Assembly: GCF_014203695.1 (NCBI RefSeq)
Contig: NZ_JACHJO010000017.1
Span: 1-37,051 of the forward strand
DNA: 37,051 bases
From: Nocardiopsis algeriensis
Lineage (GTDB): Bacteria; Actinomycetota; Actinomycetes; Streptosporangiales; Streptosporangiaceae
Direction: 5' to 3'
In this document: positions 7,309 through 13,507 of the stretch, piece by piece
How the letters are laid out: each line of letters starts with the position of its first letter
How positions within the stretch are numbered: the first letter of the stretch is position 1
The notes under the pieces: generated by a model
What the model was told of the DNA's origin: nothing
The model's input: the letters and a program-made list of their open reading frames with translations, nothing else
Database searches by the model: none
Translations under genes and position numbers: made by a program

Positions 7309-7367
7309 TCGCACGGGTGCTATGCCTCGCACACCTCGCACAGGTGCGTGAGGTAGCACGCGTGCGA
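7309..7367. repeat. Partition centromere/operator array upstream of parA
   Basis: Three 14-bp pseudo-palindromes of the family T(C/A)GCAC-NN-GTGC(G/T)A at 7309, 7336 (last base differs) and 7354, plus half-site TCGCACACC at 7327. They start 16 bp ahead of the parA start codon. This is the densest cluster on the plasmid and the best parS candidate. Confidence 0.7.
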
Positions 7368-7373
7368 CCCGTA

Positions 7374-8234
7374 TCATGGCCGCACGGTGGCCAGCAGGGT
7401 CGCGCTCCTCCGCTGCGGGGCCAGATCGTGCAGGGTCGGGGCCTTGGCGCGCATCCCGTAGCGGGCCAGCGCGTCCAGCTTGACCTGCGGGACGTCGTCG
7501 ACCTCTACCTTCCCCGCACCGATCCCGGCGATCTGGCTGGTGCGGTCCAGGGCCTGGACCATGCCGGGGCTGGAGACGCGGTCCGGTTCGGTGCGCAGCC
7601 GCTCCAGCTCCGAGAAACGCGCCCCGTCGGGGACCTGGAGCAGCCCGGTCAACTCGGCACGCACCGGGTGCGGAACGCGCTCGGTCAGCACGGTGTGCAG
7701 GCGGGCGTTCTCCTCCTTGCGGACTTGGCGTACCAGTCGGGAGAGCACCGTCAGCCCGGGCAGCAGGATCTGGTGTTCGAGCAGGAAGAGCACGGCCCGG
7801 TCGAACAGCGCCCGTGGGCCCTCCTCGCTGGCCCACACCCGCGCGGCCAGGTAGGCGCGCAGGTCCTCCTCCCCGGCGGAGAACTCGCGGTAGCCGAAGG
7901 TGTCGCGGATCTGCCAGGCGTGCTCGTAGGCGGTCTTCTCGCGGGACCGGTACTCGGGCAGGCACCCCGGGTCGGTGCCGAGCTGGTCGGCGACGAAGGC
8001 CACCGCCCGCTCGGGGACGCTGGTGGGATGGTCGGGCTGGAACACCCCGAGCATGCGGACCGTGCCCCACTGCACGGCCCATCCCAGCCGGGTGGCGGGG
8101 GTGCGTTTGCTCGAGGCCAGGGCCAGCGCATCGGGGGTGAGGCGGAAGCACTGTTCCAGGTCGCCCACCGACAGCTCCTCGGGGAAGCGGCCGTAGCGGG
8201 CGATCTGCTCGTCGGAGAGGTATTCATGCGGCAT
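7374..8234 (-). pseudogene. Truncated Tn3-family transposase TnpA (N-terminal domain only)
   Basis: The 286 residues match the expected N-terminal part (DUF4158-type) of Tn3-family transposases: LSVGDLEQCFRLTPDALAL, then RTPATRLGWAVQWGTVRMLG, later LARYGMRAKAPTLHDLAP and a final RRSATLLATVRP. A complete TnpA has about 1,000 residues with a DDE catalytic domain; here the frame ends right after the N-terminal domain, at the edge of the partition array. No catalytic residues remain, so it cannot transpose on its own. The start ATG at 8234 lies 70 bp inside a Tn3-type terminal repeat (8304-8341), the right orientation for an element running leftwards. Confidence 0.8.
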
Positions 8235-8303
8235 GGCCCTGAACGTAGGGGCCGCAGATCGGACAAAACGACGCCGTCACCGAACCGCCGCCCAGGTCAC
8301 GGC

Positions 8304-8341
8304 TCTACCGCCAAATCCTGTAGCAATCCTCCTCGACCCCC
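8304..8341 (-). repeat. Tn3-type 38-bp inverted repeat, copy B
   Basis: Read leftwards it starts GGGGGTCGAGGAGGATTG and continues CTACAGGATTTGGCGGTAG. It differs at one position in 37 from copy C (10235-10272), which is in opposite orientation. The tnpA fragment lies on its inner side. Confidence 0.75.
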
Positions 8342-8880
8342 TGTCACGCGCCTTCGCGGCCCCGTGCGCAGAGCTCGGCGTGACACCGCTGACCACAGAC
8401 TGCTCAGCCGCCAGAAAGAGGGGGAGCTTTCTGACGGCTCGCAGGTTCGCCAGCTCCCCCGCGACGGGTTGCTGACCACACTTTTGAGACATCACCCGGT
8501 CGATGACATTCCCAAAGCACCCATGCCCTCAATAATCGGACATAGAGGACGTATGTGGGTGCCCGAAAGCAGTAAAACACACCTCGCTGATATCCGGCGT
8601 CACCAGCGTCTGCGTGACAAAGATTAATTCTTGTGCACACCAGCGCGAGAAGACATGTAACCGCAGGTCAGGGCATGTTTTAGCGTGGTCGATGTGGTCC
8701 TAGATGCCGTTGATGTCGCCGTTGTTCTCTTGAGCGCCTCCGAGCTGGCATAGTGCTGGGAACGGCATTTTCGGGGCCGCGACTCCCGAGCCGTTTCAAC
8801 CCGGTTGCCCAGGTGGCAGGACCGCCCCATGCGCGGTGTGCCCCTGCGCTCGATGCAGTTCTCAATGAGGAGACAAGCTG
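8342..8880. other. Non-coding stretch between Tn3 remnant and small membrane gene
   Basis: No frame here has convincing codon use. There is an inverted pair GGGGGAGCT/AGCTCCCCC (about 8420-8460) that could be a terminator, and a possible promoter (TTGAGC near 8728 with CATAGTG about 15 bp further) ahead of the gene at 8881. Base composition is less G+C-rich than its neighbours around 8500-8640, suggesting foreign origin. Confidence 0.4.
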
Positions 8881-9075
8881 GTGGATACTTGCCACCCTTT
8901 GCCCGCGACCCCGGACCGGGGGCGCCCGGCCATGAAGGTCATCGTGGTCATCGTCATCGTCTGTTTCGCCGTCTACGCCATCCACGTCGGCCACGACGTG
9001 GCAGTGGCCGTTGCTGCGGCATCGGCTCTGGCCTACGCAGCAGTCAGAGCTGCTCGCCGTCTGGCTGCACGCTAG
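8881..9075 (+). CDS. Small membrane protein, 64 aa
   Basis: The GTG at 8881 has GAGGAG about 8 bases upstream; an internal ATG at 8932 is less well served. After about 17 residues comes a long hydrophobic zone (KVIVVIVIVCFAVYAIHV, then AVAVAAASALAYAAV) ending in a basic tail (RAARRLAAR). Predicted two-pass or one long pass, C-terminus probably cytoplasmic. It is followed 9 bp later by the HTH gene at 9085, so the two probably form one transcript. Function unknown. Confidence 0.5.
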   Translation: MDTCHPLPATPDRGRPAMKVIVVIVIVCFAVYAIHVGHDVAVAVAAASALAYAAVRAARRLAAR

Positions 9076-9084
9076 AGCCGCCCT

Positions 9085-9906
9085 GTGGGAGAGCACGCCG
9101 CGCGCGGCTTAGAGCTCACCAGGACGATCCTTGACCAGACCCATCCCCTCTCGGAGTTCTCGCCTGAGGACCGTCTGCGGGCACTGCTGTTCCACCTGCG
9201 CGCCCGCGCTGGCATCGACGAGAGCACCTTCCGCCGCACCAGCACCATCGACTTGGGCATCCCCGAGCCGGTGGTGACCGCGGTCGTGCACGGCGACATC
9301 CACGCCCTGCGCGCCGCGTCCCAGGAGCACGGGTGGCCGACGCTGGCCTCCCTGCTCGCCTACGGCGGTGGGCTGGCCGCTGACTACAGCTCCTTGGCTG
9401 CGGCCTTGGCCGAGTACGAGGAAGTCATGATGCGTCCAAGGGATCGGCGTCTGCTGCCTGTCAGCCGCACCATGTTGGAGCGGCGCGGGTACCAGCACAG
9501 CGCACAGACCTTCCTGGTGGATCCCACGAAGGCCGCAACCGACCCGCGTCTGGTCACCACACACGCCGAACTGGTCGAGGCGCTGAAGTGCTTGCGTATC
9601 CGAGCGGGCAACCCGTCACTGCGCACCATCGCCGATCGGTCCGTACACATTCCCGAAGGAGTAGACCCGGCCAAGCACGAGCCCCGCTCCTACAACACCA
9701 TCAACAAGGTCCTGCGGGTCGAGGCCAGCGGTCCACAGATGATCCCGGTGCTGGCGTTCGTACGCGGATGCGGGGTCACTGACGCCACTGAGTTGGCGGC
9801 CTGGGAGAAGGCGTGCTCGCACATCGCCATCGCCAAGCGCCGTGCACCGCTGGCGCCTCGTGACCGGGGCAGCACCTCGAGCGGACCCAACCCTTCAGCG
9901 GCCTAG
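9085..9906 (+). CDS. HTH-domain protein, 273 aa
   Basis: The GTG start at 9085 is chosen by coupling to the preceding gene (stop 9075); no clear ribosome site. The N-terminal 150 residues are helical and unassigned. Residues about 165-250 follow the layout of actinomycete XRE-like regulators: a first helix with LRIRAG, a recognition-like segment SLRTIADRS, SYNTINKVLR, then FVRGCGVTDATELAAWEKAC, which resembles their usual FVRACG...W..AW end. A 16-bp inverted repeat follows its stop within 7 bp. The gene pair 8881-9906 is bounded by the two Tn3-type repeats B and C. Confidence 0.6.
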   Translation: MGEHAARGLELTRTILDQTHPLSEFSPEDRLRALLFHLRARAGIDESTFRRTSTIDLGIPEPVVTAVVHGDIHALRAASQEHGWPTLASLLAYGGGLAADYSSLAAALAEYEEVMMRPRDRRLLPVSRTMLERRGYQHSAQTFLVDPTKAATDPRLVTTHAELVEALKCLRIRAGNPSLRTIADRSVHIPEGVDPAKHEPRSYNTINKVLRVEASGPQMIPVLAFVRGCGVTDATELAAWEKACSHIAIAKRRAPLAPRDRGSTSSGPNPSAA

Positions 9907-9912
9907 AAGGAA

Positions 9913-9955
9913 GTGATACGCCTCGCACGCGTGCTGCAAGTGCGAGGCGTATCAC
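9913..9955 (+). repeat. 16-bp inverted repeat with partition-type core, copy 2
   Basis: GTGATACGCCTCGCAC (9913-9928) pairs perfectly with 9940-9955. The core TCGCACGCGTGCTG (9923-9936) is one base off the 14-bp family. Sits 7 bp after the HTH gene stop; possible terminator and/or partition site. Confidence 0.6.
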
Positions 9956-10083
9956 TCCAGGCCAGACACAACTCAACCACGCAGGTACCTGATGCTCCGA
10001 GGACCGGGCGGGGTTCCGGCGCGAACGGCGGCCGGCCCCCGCGCACGCGGTGCGCGCCGGGTTCCCGGCCGGGGAAGCGGGGC

Positions 10084-10104
10084 CCCGGGGCGGCGAGCCC
10101 CGGG
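10084..10104 (-). terminator. GC-rich hairpin
   Basis: CCCGGGG and CCCCGGG pair around CGGCGAG, 14 bp after the stop of the small minus-strand fragment at 10118. The surrounding 9956-10117 stretch is very G+C-rich and shows no gene. Confidence 0.4.
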
Positions 10105-10117
10105 TACCACCAGACGC

Positions 10118-10216
10118 TCAGTTGCGAGCCAGCCACGCAAGCACGAGCACGATGACGACGAGGTAGATCACTGAGGTCGGCCAGTCACTGAACTGGCCGC
10201 GGAAGTTGCGCGGCAC
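10118..10216 (-). pseudogene. Membrane-peptide gene fragment abutting Tn3-type repeat
   Basis: A minus-strand frame with strongly G/C-ending codons encodes VPRNFRGQFSDWPTSVIY and then a hydrophobic helix (LVVIVLVLAWLA) and stop at 10118. Upstream the frame runs straight into repeat copy C, where a TAA closes it. GTG at 10216 could start a 32-residue peptide, but the codon bias continues to the repeat edge, so it is more likely the 3' end of a gene cut by the element. Could also be a genuine tiny membrane protein. Confidence 0.35.
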
Positions 10217-10234
10217 CAGGCGCTCCGAGGAGTA

Positions 10235-10272
10235 GGGGGTCGAGGAGGATTACTACAGGATTTGGCGGTAGC
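10235..10272 (+). repeat. Tn3-type 38-bp inverted repeat, copy C
   Basis: Begins GGGGGTCGAGGAGGATTA and continues CTACAGGATTTGGCGGTAG on the plus strand, inverted relative to copy B with one mismatch in 37. Flanking pentamers of B (TGTCA) and C (GAGTA) do not match, so they are not the two ends of one simple insertion. Confidence 0.75.
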
Positions 10273-10349
10273 GGTCCTCGGAGTACGAACGGCTGCTGAG
10301 TAGAGGGCAGGACGCGCCTGTTCTACCGAGCGCGACACGCCGACACGCC

Positions 10350-10362
10350 GTATCTGCGATAC
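10350..10362. promoter_or_regulatory. GTATC-TGC-GATAC palindrome
   Basis: 5-bp arms around TGC, 29 bp downstream of the zinc-finger gene stop (10391). Related to the longer palindrome at 11008-11024 on the other side of the same gene; the pair may bind one regulator. Confidence 0.3.
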
Positions 10363-10390
10363 CTGGGTACATACGCTTTTCTGTTTTTCG

Positions 10391-10960
10391 TCAGTGACGA
10401 TTCCTCTTTTCGTCTCCCGGACGCCTGCGCATGCGGGCCTCCACCGCATCCAGATATCGGTCGGACGCGGTCTGCACCTGCGATACACCGCGCATGATCC
10501 GCTCGACTGCGGAGTGGCTGTACTCGCCCTGGGCGATGGCGGCCGCGGCACGGGCCAGGAGCCGCTGCAGCTCGCGCGGGCGCGGCGGCCCCGCTTCGGA
10601 TGCGGGGACGTCTTCCTGGCGCTGCCAGGGGTTGGGCATGCCCGCGCCTGGGCCGCTGGGCACGATCCGGGTACGGGTGACCACTTCCCGGACCACCTCG
10701 CGCACCGGCTCGTCCTCGCTGCGGGCGCGGCCGGCTGCCTGGTCTCGCGCCAGGCGCTGGTGCGCGGTGCGCACCTCGTAGGCGCGCTGGCGGCAGGACC
10801 GGCCGCAGTACAGACGCGGCCGGCCCTTCCCGTTTGCGCGGGGAGAGATCTCCTTCCCGCACCATCCGCAGGTGCGCCGGAGCACTTTCCGGTGGACGGT
10901 CTCGATCACGCGGGCGTCGTCGTGCTCCTGGCCGTCGTCGGCCGTGGGGGTCTGAGTCAT
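10391..10960 (-). CDS. Zinc-finger plasmid protein, 189 aa
   Basis: Residues about 29-63 hold a treble-clef-like zinc site: CGWCGKEISPRANGKGRP then YCGRSCRQRAYEVR (C-x2-C ... C-x3-C, followed by a basic helix). The same module occurs in many actinomycete plasmid and phage proteins of unknown role and suggests nucleic-acid binding. The rest is charged and helical (REVVREVVTRTR; QRLLARAAAAIAQG). The ATG at 10960 has no clear ribosome site, so translation may be leaderless. A GTATCTC palindrome lies about 48 bp upstream. Confidence 0.65.
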   Translation of the reverse strand: MTQTPTADDGQEHDDARVIETVHRKVLRRTCGWCGKEISPRANGKGRPRLYCGRSCRQRAYEVRTAHQRLARDQAAGRARSEDEPVREVVREVVTRTRIVPSGPGAGMPNPWQRQEDVPASEAGPPRPRELQRLLARAAAAIAQGEYSHSAVERIMRGVSQVQTASDRYLDAVEARMRRRPGDEKRNRH

Positions 10961-11007
10961 GAAAGGACGCTATCGACACTGACGAAGGTCCGTCCGCATG
11001 AGCGCAG

Positions 11008-11024
11008 GTATCTCGCAGAGATAC
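11008..11024. promoter_or_regulatory. GTATCTC-GCA-GAGATAC operator-like palindrome
   Basis: Perfect 7-bp arms around GCA, positioned 48-64 bp upstream of the start at 10960, in the promoter zone of the zinc-finger gene. Candidate repressor site. The remaining stretch 10961-11370 shows no convincing gene; CGTCAGTGACG at about 11048 repeats the same word at 10388. Confidence 0.45.
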
Positions 11025-11370
11025 AAAGGCTCACTCAGGCTGACTTACGTCAGTGACGCATTGCCTCTTTCCCCTTTACTTGTTCACCCGGCGCACGCTG
11101 GCGCGTCCCAGGCGACTGTCTGGGACAGGGCGCGGCACACCATCTCCGCGTCCCCTGGCGTGCGGGGGTCGGTGTCGCGGCGGGGATGGCGTGCCGCCTC
11201 GACACGGCGGTGAACGCGGCGCGGGGCGGCGTTCGACCAGGATCACTGCTAGTGCCTTGGTGTGATTCGTCAGTGTCGATATGTGCTGGGTCTGGTGCCT
11301 TGGGGTGGTGGCGTCCTGGAGTCGCGCTCAGCTTCTTTGCTTGGCGCTCCTCTGGACTCTGGAAACGGAA

Positions 11371-11450
11371 AAGGCCTGCCTGGAGCACACAGCTCCAGGC
11401 AGGCCTTCGTCAGGGATAAAGCGGCCGCCCCCAGGGGAAGGGGCGGCCGC
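11371..11450 (-). terminator. Tandem strong hairpins
   Basis: AAGGCCTGCCTGGAGC pairs perfectly with its complement around ACACA (11371-11407), and GCGGCCGCCCC pairs with GGGGCGGCCGC (11421-11450). They end the leftward transfer-region transcription after the 93-aa gene (stop 11465). Confidence 0.75.
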
Positions 11451-11464
11451 GAGAAAGGGCGGGC

Positions 11465-11746
11465 CTAGGTCCTGTACGACTGGGCGCACCGGATGGCCCG
11501 GGCGCGCGTGTGCTCCTCGTGCGTCGCCGCGTACACGATCTGGTCGATGTGGCCCACTCGGTTGTAGTCCGCCTCGCCCCGGTCGAGCAGGATGTAGCCC
11601 GGCCGGTCCTTGGAGATGCGGAGGCGGCCGCGGTAGCAGCCGTTGGGGGCGTAGGAGAACGTGATCCACACGTCCTGGTTTTCCAGGTGGCCGTAGAGCT
11701 CGCGGGCGCGCTCAGCTGCCGCAGCGCAGGTGCAGCGGATAGGCAT
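11465..11746 (-). CDS. Hypothetical small protein, 93 aa
   Basis: ATG at 11746 preceded by GAAAGGGA. The N-terminus (MPIRCTCAAAAERARELYGHL) has a C-x-C pair; the middle is strand-rich (VWITFSYAPNGCYRGRLRISKD, GYILLDRGE), giving a small alpha/beta fold. No family recognised. It is the last gene of the leftward block, isolated by hairpins on both sides, so it is probably its own transcript. Confidence 0.6.
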   Translation of the reverse strand: MPIRCTCAAAAERARELYGHLENQDVWITFSYAPNGCYRGRLRISKDRPGYILLDRGEADYNRVGHIDQIVYAATHEEHTRARAIRCAQSYRT

Positions 11747-11773
11747 GGTGAATCCCTTTCTTCTGCGGAAAAA

Positions 11774-11805
11774 GAGGGGCCTGCCGCGCCTGCGGCAGGC
11801 CCCTC
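11774..11805 (-). terminator. Hairpin between 11465 and 11829 genes
   Basis: GAGGGGCCTGCCGC and GCGGCAGGCCCCTC form a perfect 14-bp stem with a 4-nt loop, just downstream of the stop at 11829. Confidence 0.75.
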
Positions 11806-11828
11806 GGGGTCAGGGGTGGTGCGAAAAC

Positions 11829-12113
11829 TCAGGCCTGCGGGGCCGGGGCCGGCCACACCTGTGTCAGGCGCGGCTCCCAGGGCCAGCGCCGTTCCACCAC
11901 GCGGTGCATGGCGGTGACGGCGCTCAGCCGGGTGCGCCAGGGCCGGGCGTGGTGGGTCTCCTCGTGGTCGTGGCCGGACAGCCACAGGTGGCGGCCGCTG
12001 ATGTCGGCCAGGAGGCCGCTCACCGGAGCAGCCTCCACCGTCTCCACCTCGATCTCCTGGTACAGCTCCAGGGAGCCGCCCTCAACGAGAGCCAGGGCCT
12101 GGGCGGGGGTCAC
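11829..12113 (-). CDS. Hypothetical protein coupled to Nudix gene, 94 aa
   Basis: GTG at 12113 overlaps the Nudix stop by 4 bp (GTGA), so it is translationally coupled. The much longer open frame (to 12662) is an artefact of G+C content. The product has a strand-rich middle (LYQEIEVETVEAAPVSGLLAD, HLWLSGHDHEETH) with several His residues (HDHEETHH) that could bind metal. No family recognised. Confidence 0.55.
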   Translation of the reverse strand: MTPAQALALVEGGSLELYQEIEVETVEAAPVSGLLADISGRHLWLSGHDHEETHHARPWRTRLSAVTAMHRVVERRWPWEPRLTQVWPAPAPQA

Positions 12114-12688
12114 GGGCGCCCTCCCAACCAGTACTCGCCGGGGGCGGTGCTGTAGGCGGTCTCGACCAGGTCCAGGTCCTTGCTGGTGAGCCAGCCCAGG
12201 CGGCCGGTCTCGTGCAGCAGCCGCAGCCAGACAGCCTCCATCGAGGCGTCGGGCTGGTGGGCGGGGACGCCTCCGGCCCGGTAGTGGGCCAGGGTCGCCT
12301 CCGCCAGGGCCCGCACCTGGTCGGGGGTGTACCAGGCGGCGCCCGTCGTCTCCCCCGGCGCGGGGGTGAGGGTTCCTTCGGCAGTGGCGGTGGCGACCCA
12401 CCAGTAGTGGCCCGGCGTGGGCACCGCGGGCAAGCTGGCGCACAGGTTCGGCAGGTGCCCCTGCCACAGCAGCCCCGAGCCGGTGACCCTCAGCCCGGTC
12501 TCCTCCTGGACCTCCGCCACGAGGGCCTCCGCGACGCTGGCGTGCGAGTCCCTCACGTGGCCTGCCACGGGAGCCGTGCCGCGCGGCCACCAGCCGCGGG
12601 TGACCATGAGCAGCCGATCCTGCTGGTCCTCGATGAGGACGCCCACGGACGTGCCGCAGCACCGCTTCGCCTTCTTCATGGTGGTCAT
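12110..12688 (-). CDS. Nudix hydrolase, 192 aa
   Basis: Family hydrolyses nucleoside diphosphates linked to another moiety. Start ATG 12688 has AAGGAG about 9 bases upstream. Seen: the N-terminal strand TSVGVLIEDQQDRLLMVTRG, and a Nudix box region GHVRDSHASVAEALV followed by AEVQEETGL. The EExG core is intact, but the box has one extra residue compared with GX5EX7REUXEEXGU and the usual Arg is replaced, so substrate or activity may differ. It is the first gene of a two-gene unit between hairpins. Its role on a conjugative plasmid is not evident; nucleotide-signal or repair control are possibilities. Confidence 0.85.
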   Translation of the reverse strand: MTTMKKAKRCCGTSVGVLIEDQQDRLLMVTRGWWPRGTAPVAGHVRDSHASVAEALVAEVQEETGLRVTGSGLLWQGHLPNLCASLPAVPTPGHYWWVATATAEGTLTPAPGETTGAAWYTPDQVRALAEATLAHYRAGGVPAHQPDASMEAVWLRLLHETGRLGWLTSKDLDLVETAYSTAPGEYWLGGRP

Positions 12689-12714
12689 ACTGGGTGTGCT
12701 CCTTCGAGAGTGAG

Positions 12715-12756
12715 TGCGGCCCGCCCAGGTCCTTGGTCGAATCGGGGCGGGCCGCA
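12715..12756 (-). terminator. Hairpin upstream of Nudix gene
   Basis: TGCGGCCCGCCC and GGGCGGGCCGCA form a 12-bp stem with an 18-nt loop; it ends the transcript of the 163-aa membrane gene. Confidence 0.65.
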
Positions 12757-12846
12757 TGCTTCTTTCGTCACGCGCACGAGCGTGACGTGGACCGGGTGGT
12801 CCCCCCGCCCACCAGCCGGGGCTGGTGGGCAGAGCGAGCACCCGGG

Positions 12847-13338
12847 TCAGGAACGAACGGTGCGGGCCTTGTCCCATCCGGCGCGGGAGGCCATCTCCGC
12901 CAGGTAGAGCAGCAGCAGACAGAGCGCGGCCAACGCGGCCGCGGCGGCCGGGTCCGGTTCGGCGATGATGAGCGCGGCCGGCAGCATCCAGCCCATGTGC
13001 CAGGCCTGGTCCATCGCCCCGGGGGCGCGGGTGTAGTAGCCGTGTCGGCCCAGCGCCCACGCCAGGCCCTCCAGGGTGCGGCGCCGGTCAGCCCAGTAGT
13101 GGCTGAAGGCGTTGACGGCCAGGCCCAGCCCGGCCTGGAGCGGGCCGACGACCTCGTCGCCGGCGACCGCGACCAGGGCCAGCATCACGCCCTGGCAGAC
13201 GGTCAGCGTGGCCACGTGGGCGGCGCAGGAGCGCCGCCCGGCGGTGTCCTGTTGGCCTTTGGTGGCGGCCTGGTGGTCGCTTTGGGCCCAGTGGTCCCCC
13301 AGCCAGTGCCCAGACAGCAGCGCGGCGTAGATCAGCAT
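12847..13338 (-). CDS. DUF3307-like multi-pass membrane protein, 163 aa
   Basis: ATG at 13338 with GAGGAG about 6 bases upstream. The N-terminus YAALLSGHWLGDHWAQSDHQA and the internal NAFSHYWADRR match what I recall of DUF3307 membrane proteins (conserved HxxxDxxxQ near the start and HxxxDR in the middle). About four hydrophobic helices are visible (CQGVMLALVAVAGDEVV; GLGLAVNAF; WMLPAALIIAE; AAALAALCLLLLYLA). Such genes recur in actinomycete conjugation clusters; role unknown. It is preceded by the first copy of the 8-bp repeat block. Confidence 0.7.
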   Translation of the reverse strand: MLIYAALLSGHWLGDHWAQSDHQAATKGQQDTAGRRSCAAHVATLTVCQGVMLALVAVAGDEVVGPLQAGLGLAVNAFSHYWADRRRTLEGLAWALGRHGYYTRAPGAMDQAWHMGWMLPAALIIAEPDPAAAAALAALCLLLLYLAEMASRAGWDKARTVRS

Positions 13339-13373
13339 GGTGGTCTCCTCACAGTGGGTGGTGCTCGGGTGTG

Positions 13374-13495
13374 TGGTCGCGGGCGCGACCGAACCGGCCA
13401 GGCCCTGGTTTCCGGGGCCCAGCGGCCGAAAGAATCGGTGGAAAGCGGCACAAAGACGGCGACCGAATCGGTGTTCAGTCGCCGTCTGGTCGGTG
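13374..13495. repeat. CGACCGAA repeat block, copy 1 (candidate transfer locus)
   Basis: Contains CGACCGAA at 13386 and 13460, CGGCCGAA at 13423, and inverted TTCAGTCG (13474) and TCTGGTCG (13485), plus the palindrome GGTCGCG-GG-CGCGACC. It is homologous along its length to 16270-16402. Sits immediately downstream of traB (stop 13508). TraB-type translocases bind clustered 8-bp repeats through their C-terminal winged helix, so this may be part of the clt locus; the paired repeats also form a terminator-like hairpin. Confidence 0.5.
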
Positions 13496-13507
13496 ACAGC
13501 GGGTGAT

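Noticed and set aside
8304..10272. Simple 1.9-kb transposon bounded by the 38-bp repeats B and C
   Set aside because: The GGGG ends face inward to the 1.9-kb segment rather than outward, the flanking pentamers differ, and no transposase lies inside.
10394..11056. Plus-strand ORF of 220 residues
   Set aside because: Complementary shadow of the zinc-finger gene 10391-10960, whose C-x2-C/C-x3-C motif fixes the real frame.
11050..11388. Minus-strand ORF of 112 residues
   Set aside because: Pro/Arg/Thr-rich composition, overlaps an operator-like region, no ribosome site.
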